Below are positions 9,053 to 17,794 of a stretch of DNA of 64,000 nt, piece by piece (position 1 is the stretch's first letter; each line of letters begins with the position of its first letter). The position numbers were made by a program, and so were the translations under genes. The notes beneath the pieces were generated by a model that saw nothing but the letters and a program-made list of their open reading frames with translations, was not told where the DNA came from and ran no database searches. The DNA is from Pseudomonadota bacterium (GTDB lineage Bacteria > Pseudomonadota > Alphaproteobacteria > Reyranellales > Reyranellaceae). Location of the stretch: NCBI GenBank assembly GCA_018242505.1, contig JAFEBU010000073.1, positions 62,001-126,000 of the forward strand, written 5' to 3'.

Positions 9053-9524
9053 ATTAAACCGGGCCTTTTCTCAATCAAGCCAGCCAGAGAGAAGCCCTGG
9101 GTAACACCTGCCCGACGTCGTGGACGAGCGCGTCCTCCCAGCCTTCCAGCTCCTTGAGGATCCCGACAAAGGTATCGACCGACACCCTGCGTGCCTCCGT
9201 CCCCGGCGCGACTCCTACCCGACCGTCGCCAGCGACCCCGGCGAGCCTTGTGGCGGGCGACAAAATGCCCCCGCCAAAGCCCGAAACGGCCGCTCGGAGG
9301 GGTGGCCGGAAAGACGGTCTTCGGTCCGTCGCGGTGGCGCCCGGTCACGGCTGCCCCGGCGAGCTGGCCCCAAAAGGCCATATCCGAGGTGACTTCAGCG
9401 GCCCGGAGGTTCAGACTCCCGTCATCGTCGGCCGAGAATTTCCGGGCGCTGGCGGCTGAGAGACTGCGGCATCCAAGCCAAGAATGTCCCGCGCTCCCGC
9501 TCACTCTATGTGACGGAGGGCGCC
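9053..9524. other. Gene-poor stretch downstream of tRNA-Pro
   Basis: No convincing gene is seen in these 472 bases. Open frames on both strands overlap one another and give arginine/glycine-rich, low-complexity translations. One reverse frame (9075-9263, TTG start) has a fairly normal amino-acid mix (VSVDTFVGILKELEGWEDAL) but no start signal and no recognised relationship. I see no direct copy of the tRNA 3' end that would mark an integrated element. Confidence 0.5.
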
Positions 9525-9719
9525 ATGATGTTACCGCGCCAATATTTCGCCAGGGCTGCGCGTTGCGAGGAAATGGCTCGCGAAACGACCGATCCCCTCA
9601 AGCGTGCCGAGTTGCTCAAGGCGGCACAGGCTTGGCGGACACTCGGCGAAGAGCGGGCGGCCGAGGTGTCCAGAGCCCAGGCCCAGACGGCGGGTGGCCC
9701 GGGCGGCAAGTCAAAATGA
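9525..9719 (+). CDS. Small protein of unknown function
   Basis: A 64-residue protein, with GGAGG at 9515-9519 in front of two adjacent ATGs (9525 and 9528). The sequence (YFARAARCEEMARETTDP, ELLKAAQAWRTLGEERA) is alpha-helical. It resembles the many short alphaproteobacterial proteins of the pattern 'Y...A.rcr.lA..t.dp..r..Ll.mA..we.La..a', whose function is not known. The good ribosome site and amphipathic pattern support translation. It stands alone on its strand. Confidence 0.55.
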   Translation: MMLPRQYFARAARCEEMARETTDPLKRAELLKAAQAWRTLGEERAAEVSRAQAQTAGGPGGKSK

Positions 9720-9919
9720 CGGAGCCACCTAGCGGTCTCCGACATACGGAAGAATGAGGTGGATCGTTCGAGAACGGCGGTCCCTCCGCGGCGGCGAGCA
9801 CGCGACTGAGCATCACCTCATCTCATCGGCCGAGTATCACCTCATCGGCTTCGAGAGCGCCCAGTCCGGCCGCCTCGACCATTTTTTTTCAACTCGTCAG
9901 GCGCTCGCCGGCGGTTGGA

Positions 9920-10225
9920 TCAAGGCTCCGACGCGACGCGGCGGCCGGCCGCGGTGAGCTTGCAGACCAGCCAGTCCGGCTTGAGCGGATTGTGGAACCA
10001 CGGCTCGGCCCAGCCGCGATCCAGGCAGCGTCGGACGACGACATCGTCGATCTGCTGACCGTCAAGGTCGAACAGCGGCAACTTGCCTCCCGGCTGACTC
10101 AACGCCCGGCGCAGGTAGATCAGCTCTGTGAGAGTTGGAAGATCACCTTCCAGCTCGTTGTCATTCAACGAAAAGAATTCGAAGTCGCAGGTATCCCTGC
10201 GCGTTTTCTCGCGATCTGTAAGCAC
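9920..10225 (-). CDS. Hypothetical protein, possible winged-helix fold
   Basis: A 101-residue acidic protein. The C-terminal half (RRCLDRGWAEPWF, PDWLVCKLTAAGRRV) has the strand-turn-strand look of a winged-helix wing ('W.vC.LT.aGR'), seen in small uncharacterised alphaproteobacterial proteins. The N-terminus (TRRDTCDFEFFSLNDNELE) is not recognised. Residue composition is natural, and the opposite-strand frame covering the first 38 bases (9754-9957) looks like noise. Function unknown; it is separated from merR by about 180 bases without a gene. Confidence 0.6.
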   Translation of the reverse strand: MLTDREKTRRDTCDFEFFSLNDNELEGDLPTLTELIYLRRALSQPGGKLPLFDLDGQQIDDVVVRRCLDRGWAEPWFHNPLKPDWLVCKLTAAGRRVASEP

Positions 10226-10404
10226 GGCTGCGTCCCCCTTTGACGTTGCCGCTATGAAAGCCCCTCACGATCAGCATACGCAAACCGACAGAAAACCCAA
10301 TAGGAATCAGTCGGTTACCGCCATTTCTTGCGGCAACCACCTGATCTGGTGGGTCAACGTGTCGATCGCACCCAGCACTTGAGCCGGGCGGGTCTTTACG
10401 TTGT

Positions 10405-10932
10405 CTAGTTTTGAGCCTTGAGCGTCGTGCGCAATTGCGTCAGCGCCTGCTCGAGATCCTCGAGCACCGATTCAATCTCACGGCGCTTGTGCAGGTCGAG
10501 CACCGCCGCCCGTGGCGTGGTGGTCGACGGCTGCGGCCCCGTGCGCGGCAGCGGCCGCGCCGCTCCCGCCATCGCCTCGGCGCGCGCCGACACGATGCGA
10601 AGACTCTCCAGGGCGCTCTCCGCCGCTACATCGAGGCGCTGCTGCGGCAGGCGTCCACGCCCCTCCTTCAGAAGCCTCTGCACGCCCTTGATCGTGTAAC
10701 CATCCTCGTAGAGCAACGACCGGATGCGGCGCAGGAGATCGATATCCTCCGGGCGATAGTACCGTCGGCCGCCACCCCGCTTGAGCGGACGGACCTGGCT
10801 GAACTTGCTTTCCCAGAACCGCAGCACGTGCTGCGGAACATCAAGCTCGGTCGCGACTTCGCTGATCGTGCGAAATGCCTGCGCCGATTTCTCAATCCGC
10901 CTTTCGACGGTGTTCTGAACTGACACGGCCAT
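10405..10932 (-). CDS. MerR-family transcriptional regulator
   Basis: A 175-residue regulator with an N-terminal MerR-type winged helix (about 20-90): FRTISEVATELDVPQHVLRF is the DNA-binding helix-turn-helix, then RRYYRPEDIDLLRRI and a coiled part with GYTIKGVQRLLKEG. The C-terminus is long, charged and low in complexity, with no Cys-rich metal site. In alphaproteobacteria this gene characteristically follows ihfA, as here (18 bases apart), and is sometimes annotated as a growth or stress regulator; its targets are not known. It ends the rpmF-plsX-fabH-ihfA run. Confidence 0.88.
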   Translation of the reverse strand: MAVSVQNTVERRIEKSAQAFRTISEVATELDVPQHVLRFWESKFSQVRPLKRGGGRRYYRPEDIDLLRRIRSLLYEDGYTIKGVQRLLKEGRGRLPQQRLDVAAESALESLRIVSARAEAMAGAARPLPRTGPQPSTTTPRAAVLDLHKRREIESVLEDLEQALTQLRTTLKAQN

Positions 10933-10950
10933 ATCCTAACCCCCCAAAAC

Positions 10951-11268
10951 TTACCCCAGCGAGCCCTTCTCGTCGGGCGCCCCGTTGATCAGAGACTTCA
11001 GGACGTTCGACGCTCGGAAGACAAGGACACGCCGCGGCAGGATCGGAACTTCCTGCCCGGTTTTCGGATTCCGACCGATGCGCTGACCTTTGTCGCGAAC
11101 CGTGAAACTCCCGAACGACGAGATCTTCACCGATTCGCCGCGCGTCAACGCCTCCACGACTTCGGCGAGGATCGTCTCGACGAGGTCACTGGATTCGTTG
11201 CGAGACAGTCCCACTTCCTGGAACACGGACTCGCTTAAGTCGGCGCGCGTAATGGTCCGGCCTTCCAT
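10951..11268 (-). CDS. ihfA: Integration host factor subunit alpha
   Basis: A 105-residue DNA-bending protein of the HU/IHF fold, acting as heterodimer with IhfB in transcription, replication and recombination. It has the family signatures TRADLSESVFQEVGLS, ESVKISSFGSFTVR and the beta-arm KGQRIGRNPKTGQEVPI, where the Pro that intercalates into DNA lies in RNPKTG. The alpha assignment rests on the N-terminal sequence and on its place after fabH. A 136-bp gap upstream (11269-11404) leaves room for its own promoter. Confidence 0.95.
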   Translation of the reverse strand: MEGRTITRADLSESVFQEVGLSRNESSDLVETILAEVVEALTRGESVKISSFGSFTVRDKGQRIGRNPKTGQEVPILPRRVLVFRASNVLKSLINGAPDEKGSLG

Positions 11269-11404
11269 CCGGCTGTTGCCCTTCCTTCCCCCTCTTAATC
11301 CTTACTCTAAGGTAGGAAAGCGGTCAATATCAGCGGGATAGAGCCTGTCATTGAATCGACGCCTGTTCCCGTTCCGTTTGCCGGTATTTCAGGCAAAATT
11401 CGGG

Positions 11405-12376
11405 TCACCAGCGAACCAGCGAGGCCCCCCAGGCCAGGCCGCCGCCGATCCCCTCCAGAAGGACCAGATCGCCTTTCTTGATACGCCCGTCGCTCGCCGC
11501 AGTCTCAAGGGCCAACGGGATCGAGGCCGCCGAGGTGTTGGCATGCTTGTCGACAGTGACCACCACCTGATCCGGGGACAAGCCGAGCTTGCGCCCCGTG
11601 CCGTCGATGATGCGCTTGTTCGCCTGATGCGGCACAAGCCAATCGATGTCGGTCGGCGCGAGGCCCGCCCTGTCCAGGACTTCCGTGACAACCGCCGCCA
11701 TGTTGACGATGGCATGCTTGAAGACTTCCTTGCCTTCCATGCGCAGGAAGCCGGTGGTCCGGGTCGAGGATGGACCGCCGTCGACATAGAGGATGTCGTG
11801 CTGACGGCCGTCGGAGTGCAGGGCGTTGGCGAGCACGCCGCGGTCGGCCGAAGTGCCGGTTCCCGTCTCGGCTTTCAGCACGACCGCCCCCGCTCCGTCG
11901 CCGAACAGCACACAGGTCCCGCGGTCGTTCCAGTCCAGGATGCGCGAGAAGGTCTCCGCCCCGATCACCAGCGCCGTTGACGCGAGTCCGTTCTTCAACA
12001 TGCTGTCGGCCACCGACATGCCATAGACGAAGCCCGCGCATACCGCCTGCACGTCGAATGCGGCGCCGCGCGTCATGCCGAGAGCCGACTGCACCCGGGT
12101 CGCCGTTGCCGGAAACGTCTCGTCGGGCGTTGCGGTCGCGAGCACGATCAGGTCGAGATCGGAGGGTTTGAGCTGCGCATCGGCCAGCGCGCGTTCCGAG
12201 GCCTTCAGGGCCAGATGCGACGTGAACTCCCCCTCGGCCGCGATATGGCGCTGGCGAATGCCGGTCCGCTGGCGGATCCATTCGTCGGAGGTATCGACCT
12301 TCTTGGCCAGTTCGTCGTTGGTGACGACCCTCGCCGGCAGATACGCGCCGCATCCCTGCACGACCGAACGAATCAC
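11405..12376 (-). CDS. fabH: Beta-ketoacyl-ACP synthase III
   Basis: A 323-residue enzyme that condenses acetyl-CoA (or another acyl-CoA) with malonyl-ACP to start fatty-acid synthesis. The catalytic triad is visible: Cys113 in DVQAVCAGFVYG, His in LVPHQANKRII, and Asn in KHANTSAASIP. The C-terminal GGGLAWGASLVRW is typical. The ATG overlaps the plsX stop by four bases, so the two are translationally coupled. Confidence 0.97.
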   Translation of the reverse strand: MIRSVVQGCGAYLPARVVTNDELAKKVDTSDEWIRQRTGIRQRHIAAEGEFTSHLALKASERALADAQLKPSDLDLIVLATATPDETFPATATRVQSALGMTRGAAFDVQAVCAGFVYGMSVADSMLKNGLASTALVIGAETFSRILDWNDRGTCVLFGDGAGAVVLKAETGTGTSADRGVLANALHSDGRQHDILYVDGGPSSTRTTGFLRMEGKEVFKHAIVNMAAVVTEVLDRAGLAPTDIDWLVPHQANKRIIDGTGRKLGLSPDQVVVTVDKHANTSAASIPLALETAASDGRIKKGDLVLLEGIGGGLAWGASLVRW

Positions 12377-13449
12377 TCGACGCCTCCGCTTGCCTGCAGT
12401 GCGGCCGGAGTCGGATCGGCGGCCGACGAGATTTGCCGCAGCTTCGCCAACCCTTCGATCAGCTTGCTCTTGTATTCATAGCGGACCAGGTCATTGGCGA
12501 CTCCGATGGCATAAGCGAAGCCCAGCCCGTCGGTGCCACCGTGGCTTTTCACGCAAATGCCATCGACGCCCAGGAAGACACCGCCGTTGTAGCGCCGCGG
12601 ATCGACCCGCTTGCGCAGCTTCTTCCAGGCGCCCGACGCGAACAGATAGCCGATCTTGGCGAAGGTCGATGTCCGGAAGGCATCGCCCACGAAGCCGAAA
12701 GTGAGCTTGGCGGTTCCCTCGATCGCCTTCAGGGCGACGTTTCCGGTGAAACCGTCTGTAACGACGACGTCCACCACGCCGGTGCCGATGTCATTGCCCT
12801 CGACGAAGCCGTGGAAATTGACCGGGGCCCCTTCGCGGCGCAGCCAGCTTGCAGCCTGGCGCAGTTCTTCATGACCCTTGAGTTCCTCGGAGCCGACATT
12901 CAGCAGCCCGACCTTCGGCGCATCGAGGCCGAGCAGGACCTGAGCGAAGACACTGCCCATGATGGAGAATTCGGCGAGGTTGTCGGCATCGCATTCGACA
13001 TTGGCACCGAGATCGAGCATCACGACCTCGCCGCGGCTGGTCGGCAGGAAGGAGGCCAGCGCCGGTCGGTGCGCGCCCACCACCATGCGCATCGCGACCA
13101 TGGAGATGGCGAGCAAGGCTCCCGTGTTGCCGGCGGAGACCACGCTGTCGGCGCGCCCTTCGGCAGCCGCCTGGACCGCCAGCCACATGCTCGACTTGCG
13201 ACGCCGCCGCAGCGCAAAGGACGGCTTGTCGTCGGCGCTGACGGCATCCTCTGCCGGCACGATCTCCAGGACCTTGGCAAGGCCCTTGCGCCGATCCACC
13301 AGGGGCTTGAGCCGCGCCGGATCTCCGAACAGCAGGAAGGTCGTGTCGGGATGGCGCTCACGCGCAATATCGGCACCCTGGACCACGACGTCGGGCGCCC
13401 GGTCCCCGCCCATCCCATCGAGCGCCAGAACGACCTTGGCCGCGCTCAT
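12373..13449 (-). CDS. plsX: Phosphate acyltransferase
   Basis: A 358-residue enzyme that converts acyl-ACP to acyl-phosphate, the acyl donor for glycerol-3-phosphate acyltransferase PlsY in phospholipid synthesis. Diagnostic segments are VLALDGMGGDRAPDVVVQGA at the N-terminus, VVSAGNTGALLAIS, MLDLGANVECDA, VVTDGFTGNVALKAIEGTAK (exactly 20 residues) and GGVFLGVDGICVKSHG. It is coupled to fabH by a 4-bp overlap and follows rpmF after 52 bases, the standard order. Confidence 0.97.
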   Translation of the reverse strand: MSAAKVVLALDGMGGDRAPDVVVQGADIARERHPDTTFLLFGDPARLKPLVDRRKGLAKVLEIVPAEDAVSADDKPSFALRRRRKSSMWLAVQAAAEGRADSVVSAGNTGALLAISMVAMRMVVGAHRPALASFLPTSRGEVVMLDLGANVECDADNLAEFSIMGSVFAQVLLGLDAPKVGLLNVGSEELKGHEELRQAASWLRREGAPVNFHGFVEGNDIGTGVVDVVVTDGFTGNVALKAIEGTAKLTFGFVGDAFRTSTFAKIGYLFASGAWKKLRKRVDPRRYNGGVFLGVDGICVKSHGGTDGLGFAYAIGVANDLVRYEYKSKLIEGLAKLRQISSAADPTPAALQASGGVE

Positions 13450-13501
13450 CGCGCCGCTCCGTTTCCCGACTGCCAGCCCATCGCCGGCGGCGTTCGACGA
13501 C

Positions 13502-13696
13502 CTACTTCTCCGCCGAGGCGCTGTCGGCCAAGACCGGCATATCCTCGCGGTAGTAGCCGCAATGCGAGCACAGCATATGCGGGCGCTTCAGTTCGCCGCA
13601 ATTCTTGCACTCCACATAGGCCATCGACGGCAGGGCGTGATGGGCACGACGCATGTTGCGGCGCGATTTGGAAACCTTCTTCTTGGGAACGGCCAT
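13502..13696 (-). CDS. rpmF: 50S ribosomal protein L32
   Basis: A 64-residue L32 protein. The basic N-terminus MAVPKKKVSKSRRNMRRAHH is followed by a zinc ribbon with all four ligands present: Cys30, Cys33, Cys43 and Cys46 (VECKNCGE and MLCSHCGYY). It therefore looks like the zinc-bearing (C+) form. The start is preceded by a GGAG-type site (CTGGAGATTGTC). Confidence 0.97.
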   Translation of the reverse strand: MAVPKKKVSKSRRNMRRAHHALPSMAYVECKNCGELKRPHMLCSHCGYYREDMPVLADSASAEK

Positions 13697-13743
13697 GACA
13701 ATCTCCAGACGGGGGCCGCAGCGTCAGCCCCAAAAATGCCGAG

Positions 13744-13764
13744 GCCGCGCTCCATAGGCGCGGC
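13744..13764 (-). terminator. Possible attenuator/terminator between yceD and rpmF
   Basis: A 7-bp GC stem (13744-13750 with 13758-13764, 7-base loop), read on the reverse strand, is followed about 8 bases later by ATTTTTGG. It sits in the 109-bp gap between the DUF177 gene and rpmF. The distance between stem and T-run is longer than ideal, so it may only attenuate. Confidence 0.35.
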
Positions 13765-13805
13765 GGTCGACTTCTCTAGCCAAATCGTTACACCATCGCA
13801 ACAAT

Positions 13806-14390
13806 TTACCGTCCACGGCGCGGCTTGTCGCGCAGTGCCGCCAAGCCGGCGAAGGGATGACGCCGCTGCTCGGCCCGACCCGGGCGGCCGCCGTGCCGGT
13901 GCTTGGGCAGCACGTCCTCGAGCCGGACGCCCGGCCGCCGCGGATAGGGATCGGCCGCCAGCGCGAGCTGCTCGGCTACAATTTCTCCAATATCGAGCAG
14001 ATTTCCCGGCAGCGGCTCCGGGGCGTCGCCTTGCGGGTTGATCACGGCCTCACCGCTCTCCGAATCCCGCTCCTCCGTGAGGCCCTCCTTGAAGACGATG
14101 CGGAAACTCTCGTCGAGGTCTTGCGACACCGGATCGAGAGTCAGGATACAGGCCTGGACGATCTTGCCGCGCAGTCGGCCCTCGACCATGACCTGGCCGC
14201 CTGGCCGGCGATCGACCGTCACGCGGGCGGAAAAGGCCGGCAATCCCAGGAAGCCAAATCGCCGCGCCAAGGCGGCACGCTCGCCATCGCTGGCAACAAT
14301 ATCCAGCGCCGCGCCGGATGGACCCATACGGTCCAGGTCGACAATCCGTTCGAGTTCTGATTTTTCTTTTTTTCCAGATTCTTGAGGCAT
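13806..14390 (-). CDS. DUF177 (YceD-like) protein
   Basis: A 194-residue member of the DUF177 family, which precedes rpmF in most bacteria and in plants has been linked to 23S rRNA accumulation. Recognisable parts are VMVEGRLRGKIVQACILTL and, near the C-terminus, DIGEIVAEQLALAADPYPR, with the conserved 'G..DLGE.v.EqL.L.lp..P' pattern. The zinc-binding Cys of some homologues is reduced to the single Cys in VQACILTL. It follows the cytochrome chaperone gene after 9 bases. Confidence 0.88.
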   Translation of the reverse strand: MPQESGKKEKSELERIVDLDRMGPSGAALDIVASDGERAALARRFGFLGLPAFSARVTVDRRPGGQVMVEGRLRGKIVQACILTLDPVSQDLDESFRIVFKEGLTEERDSESGEAVINPQGDAPEPLPGNLLDIGEIVAEQLALAADPYPRRPGVRLEDVLPKHRHGGRPGRAEQRRHPFAGLAALRDKPRRGR

Positions 14391-14399
14391 TTTTCTAAA

Positions 14400-14894
14400 C
14401 TAATTTATCAAGTCTCGGCGCGCCGTGGCAGCAAGCCGCTGCACCTCTTGGCGAACATAGGCTTCCAGGCGAGCGACAGGCGCCGAGTCCTGTGGCGGAC
14501 TACCTCCATAGGCGTTACGGCGCAAGACCTCGGCGAGCGGCACCTTTCCTCCGGCAAGCGCCTCGCGATAAGCCAGGGCGCGGCCATGGAACCCTTCCGC
14601 CATGATCTTGATGCGCCGGCCGACGCCCAGATCCTGCACGCCGATTTCGCGCAAGGTGAGATCGAGGTGCTTGAACATGGCGTCGAAGAAGGCCTGCGCC
14701 AAGGCCGGGCCGTCCGGTTCATCCCGCAGACGATCGATCATCAAGGCCGCGTGCAGCGCCAGCGCGTCGAACCGACCGTCGAGCGTGTCCGGAATGCCGC
14801 AGGCTTCGAACAGTTCTTGTGTGCGGGCACGCCGCGCGGTCGCACGATAGACCGCAGCGGCATATTCGGCCTCAGGGGATTTGCGACGAAACAC
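14400..14894 (-). CDS. Ubiquinol-cytochrome c chaperone, CBP3 family
   Basis: A 164-residue protein of the CBP3/UQCC1 family, assisting assembly of cytochrome b of the bc1 complex. The core is typical: LDGRFDALALHAALMIDRL, AQAFFDAMFKHLDLTLREIG and KIMAEGFHGRALAYREAL. The start chosen is GTG 14894, which has AAGGAG seven bases upstream; a second GTG at 14945 would add 17 residues reaching into the bamE promoter. It runs with the DUF177 gene, a pairing common in alphaproteobacteria. Confidence 0.85.
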   Translation of the reverse strand: MFRRKSPEAEYAAAVYRATARRARTQELFEACGIPDTLDGRFDALALHAALMIDRLRDEPDGPALAQAFFDAMFKHLDLTLREIGVQDLGVGRRIKIMAEGFHGRALAYREALAGGKVPLAEVLRRNAYGGSPPQDSAPVARLEAYVRQEVQRLAATARRDLIN

Positions 14895-14989
14895 ACATAT
14901 CTCCTTGGACACGGCGGCCTTCGGTTGACCCCAAGGCTCCGCCACGACATGTTGCGGGCCCTCTTTCCCCGGAACCTAAGAACCCGTCC

Positions 14990-15472
14990 ATGCGTCGCAC
15001 CGTCTCGATCCTCCTAGCCGGCGTTGCCGTTGGCTCCCTCGCCTTGGGCGGATGTGCCAACAATGTCGCCCAGCGCGGCTTTGCCCCCACTCCGGGATCG
15101 GTCGAGAAGCTCGAGATCGGCACGCAGGGCCGCGACGACGTCGTTCGGCTGATCGGATCTCCGTCGACGGTATCCACCTTCAATCCCAGCATCTGGTACT
15201 ACATCAGCCAGAAGCAGGAGGCTTGGGCGTTCCTGAAGCCCGAGATCATCGACCAGAACGTGATGCAACTGACCTTCAACGATAGCGGCCGTCTGCAGGC
15301 GATCAAGAAATACGACCTGAAAGACGCCGAGGATATCGTCATGGTCTCGCGCATCACGCCGACTGCCGGCAAGGAACTCACCATCCTCGAGCAGATTCTG
15401 GGCAATGTCGGCCGCTTCTCTACGCCGAAGCAATCCAATCCTGGCGCCCCGACCGGCGGCGGCGGCATCTGA
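14990..15472 (+). CDS. bamE: Outer membrane assembly lipoprotein BamE (SmpA/OmlA)
   Basis: A 160-residue lipoprotein. A signal peptide is followed by the lipobox LALGGC (lipidated Cys22). The SmpA/OmlA fold shows KLEIGTQGRDDVVRLIGSPS and NPSIWYYISQKQEAWAF, followed by the Asp/Gly-rich strand QLTFNDSGRLQ. It is a component of the BAM complex that inserts beta-barrel proteins. The C-terminus is a Gly/Pro tail. It is divergent from the CBP3 gene, with about 95 bases between them, and ends at a strong terminator. Confidence 0.93.
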   Translation: MRRTVSILLAGVAVGSLALGGCANNVAQRGFAPTPGSVEKLEIGTQGRDDVVRLIGSPSTVSTFNPSIWYYISQKQEAWAFLKPEIIDQNVMQLTFNDSGRLQAIKKYDLKDAEDIVMVSRITPTAGKELTILEQILGNVGRFSTPKQSNPGAPTGGGGI

Positions 15473-15477
15473 CGAAG

Positions 15478-15507
15478 AAAAGCCCCGGTCCTTCGACCGG
15501 GGCTTTT
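15478..15507. terminator. Strong bidirectional Rho-independent terminator
   Basis: A perfect 13-bp stem (15478-15490 with 15495-15507) with loop CTTC. It has AAAA on the left and TTTT on the right, so it works in both directions for the convergent bamE and hppA genes. Confidence 0.9.
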
Positions 15508-15529
15508 CCGTTGAGCCTGGCGGCCCGTC

Positions 15530-17635
15530 TCAGTGCGCGAGCACGGCGAGCAGAAGCAAGGCCACGATATTGGTGATCTTGATCATCGGATTCACCGCCG
15601 GTCCGGACGTATCCTTGTACGGATCGCCGACCGTATCGCCGGTCACGGCAGCCTTGTGGGCTTCGGAGCCCTTGCCGCCGAAATGGCCTTCCTCGATGTA
15701 CTTCTTGGCATTGTCCCAGGCACCGCCTCCCGCCGTCATGGAGATGGCGACGAAAATGCCGGTGACGATCACGCCGAGAAGCATGGCGCCGACGGCTGCG
15801 AAGGCATCCGACCGGTTCGAGATCGCGCTGATCACGAAGAACAACACGATCGGCGACAGCACAGGCAGGAGCGACGGGATCATCATCTCCTTGATGGCGG
15901 CACGCGTCAGCATGTCGACGGCGCGCCCATAGTCGGGACGATCCGTGCCCTTCATGATGCCGGGCTTCTCCTTGAACTGCCGGCGCACTTCCTCGACCAC
16001 CGACTGTGCCGCGCGACCGACAGCCAGCATCGACATGCCGCCGAACAGGTACGGCAGCAGACCGCCGATCAGCAGGCCGACCACGACGTACGGGTTCTTG
16101 AGCGAGAATTCGACTACTTTGGTGCCGAGTTTGCCCTGCGCCATGAAGTAGTCGAGATCGGAGGTGTAGGCGGCAAACAGCACCAGCGCGCCCAACCCCG
16201 CCGAAGCGATGGCATAGCCCTTGGTGACCGCCTTGGTGGTGTTGCCGACCGCGTCGAGCGCATCGGTGTTCTTGCGCACTTCCTTGGGCAGCCCCGACAT
16301 CTCGGCGATGCCGCCGGCGTTGTCGGTGACCGGACCGTAGGCATCGAGCGCCACCACCATGCCGGCCAGTGCCAGCATCGCGGTCGTGGCAACGGCGATG
16401 CCGAACAAGCCCGCCAGCACGTAGCAGATCACGATACCGGCGCAGATCAGGAGCGCAGGCATCGCCGTGGCCTCCATCGACATCGCAAGACCGGCGATGA
16501 CGTTGGTGCCGTGGCCGGTGACCGACGCCTGGGCGACCGCCTTCACCGGGCGGTAATCGGTGCCGGTGTAGTATTCGGTGATCCAGACGATCAGGCCCGT
16601 GATGGCGAGGCCGACCAGGGAGCAGAAGAAGAGCGACATGCCGGTGAACGACTGGCCGCCGACCTTGAGGACCGTGTCCATTCCCACGATTTGGCTGGTA
16701 ACAAACCAGATCGCCGGAATCGACAGCACCGCGGCGACGATCACGCCCTTGTACATCGCCCACATGATCTTGCCGTCGTCGCCAAGCTTGACGAAGAACG
16801 TGCCGATGATCGAGGTGATGATGCAGACCGCGCCGATCGCGAGCGGATAGACCATCAGCTTCGACACCAGCGCCGGATCGGCGGCAAAGAAGATCGAGGC
16901 CAGCACCATGGTGGCAACGGTGGTCACCGCGTAGGTCTCGAACAAGTCGGCCGCCATGCCCGCGCAATCGCCGACATTGTCGCCCACGTTGTCGGCGATG
17001 GTGGCCGGATTACGCGGGTCATCCTCAGGGATGCCGGCTTCAACCTTGCCGACCATGTCGCCGCCCACGTCGGCACCCTTGGTGAAAATGCCGCCGCCGA
17101 GACGAGCGAAGATCGAGATCAAGGACGCGCCGAAGCCGAGTGCCACCAACGCATCGACCATCTCGCGGCTGCCGGGGGTAATACCAATGCTGCTGAGCAG
17201 CATGTAGTAGCCAACCACGCCCAACAGTGCGAGGCCGGCCACCAGCATGCCGGTGATGGCGCCCGACTTGAAAGCGAGATCGAGGCCCTGCCCCAAACTC
17301 TTCTGGGCCGCGACGGCAGTGCGTACATTGGCGCGCACCGATACGTTCATGCCGATGAAGCCGGTGGCGCCCGACAGCACGGCGCCGATCAGGAACCCGC
17401 CGGCTGCCAGCTTGCCCAGCAACAGATACAAAAGCACGAGCACGACCACGCCAACGATGGCGATGGTGGTGTACTGCCGGCGCAGATAGGCGGCGGCGCC
17501 TTCCTGGACCGCTTGTGCGATCTCTTGCATGCGCGGCGTGCCGGCATCGGCGGCCATAACCCGCGATGCAGTCACGACGCCGTAAAGAACGGCGATCACG
17601 CCGCATCCGACGACGGCCCAAAGAACGGATGACAT
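15530..17635 (-). CDS. hppA: Proton-pumping membrane pyrophosphatase, K+-independent type
   Basis: A 701-residue integral membrane pyrophosphatase with about 16 transmembrane helices that couples PPi hydrolysis to ion transport. The hydrolytic centre is intact: GADVGGDMVGKVEAGIPEDD (20 residues), then DNVGDNVGDCAGMAADLFE, and near the C-terminus GDTVGDPYKDTSGPAVNP. The motif at Lys468, GNTTKAVTKG, carries Lys where K+-dependent enzymes have Ala (GNTTAA), so this should be the K+-independent H+ pump. ATG 17635 was chosen because it begins the first helix (MSSVLWAVVGCGVIAVLYG); the open frame beyond it is hydrophilic noise. Confidence 0.97.
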   Translation of the reverse strand: MSSVLWAVVGCGVIAVLYGVVTASRVMAADAGTPRMQEIAQAVQEGAAAYLRRQYTTIAIVGVVVLVLLYLLLGKLAAGGFLIGAVLSGATGFIGMNVSVRANVRTAVAAQKSLGQGLDLAFKSGAITGMLVAGLALLGVVGYYMLLSSIGITPGSREMVDALVALGFGASLISIFARLGGGIFTKGADVGGDMVGKVEAGIPEDDPRNPATIADNVGDNVGDCAGMAADLFETYAVTTVATMVLASIFFAADPALVSKLMVYPLAIGAVCIITSIIGTFFVKLGDDGKIMWAMYKGVIVAAVLSIPAIWFVTSQIVGMDTVLKVGGQSFTGMSLFFCSLVGLAITGLIVWITEYYTGTDYRPVKAVAQASVTGHGTNVIAGLAMSMEATAMPALLICAGIVICYVLAGLFGIAVATTAMLALAGMVVALDAYGPVTDNAGGIAEMSGLPKEVRKNTDALDAVGNTTKAVTKGYAIASAGLGALVLFAAYTSDLDYFMAQGKLGTKVVEFSLKNPYVVVGLLIGGLLPYLFGGMSMLAVGRAAQSVVEEVRRQFKEKPGIMKGTDRPDYGRAVDMLTRAAIKEMMIPSLLPVLSPIVLFFVISAISNRSDAFAAVGAMLLGVIVTGIFVAISMTAGGGAWDNAKKYIEEGHFGGKGSEAHKAAVTGDTVGDPYKDTSGPAVNPMIKITNIVALLLLAVLAH

Positions 17636-17794
17636 GGTATCTAACCTATTGTTTTTTCCGCGTTTTCCTGCTTGTCGCTGCCCGAAGCAAAGGTCTCTCC
17701 CCCGGGGCGAGGCGGGCGGAAAATGACAGATGGCCCATCGCGGCGCAACCATGCGCCGAAGGGGGAAAATCCCCTTCACGTCAAAGGCTTGGCC

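Noticed and set aside
9075..9263. 62-codon reverse frame downstream of tRNA-Pro
   Set aside because: The composition is acceptable, but it has only a TTG start, no ribosome site and no recognisable family; kept as part of the gene-poor stretch.
9754..9957. 67-codon forward frame
   Set aside because: No ribosome site, low-complexity Arg/Gly end, and overlap with the better reverse-strand gene at 9920-10225.
15533..17632. 699-codon forward open frame
   Set aside because: It is the exact antisense shadow of hppA; the translation is His/Arg/Asp-rich with no domain.
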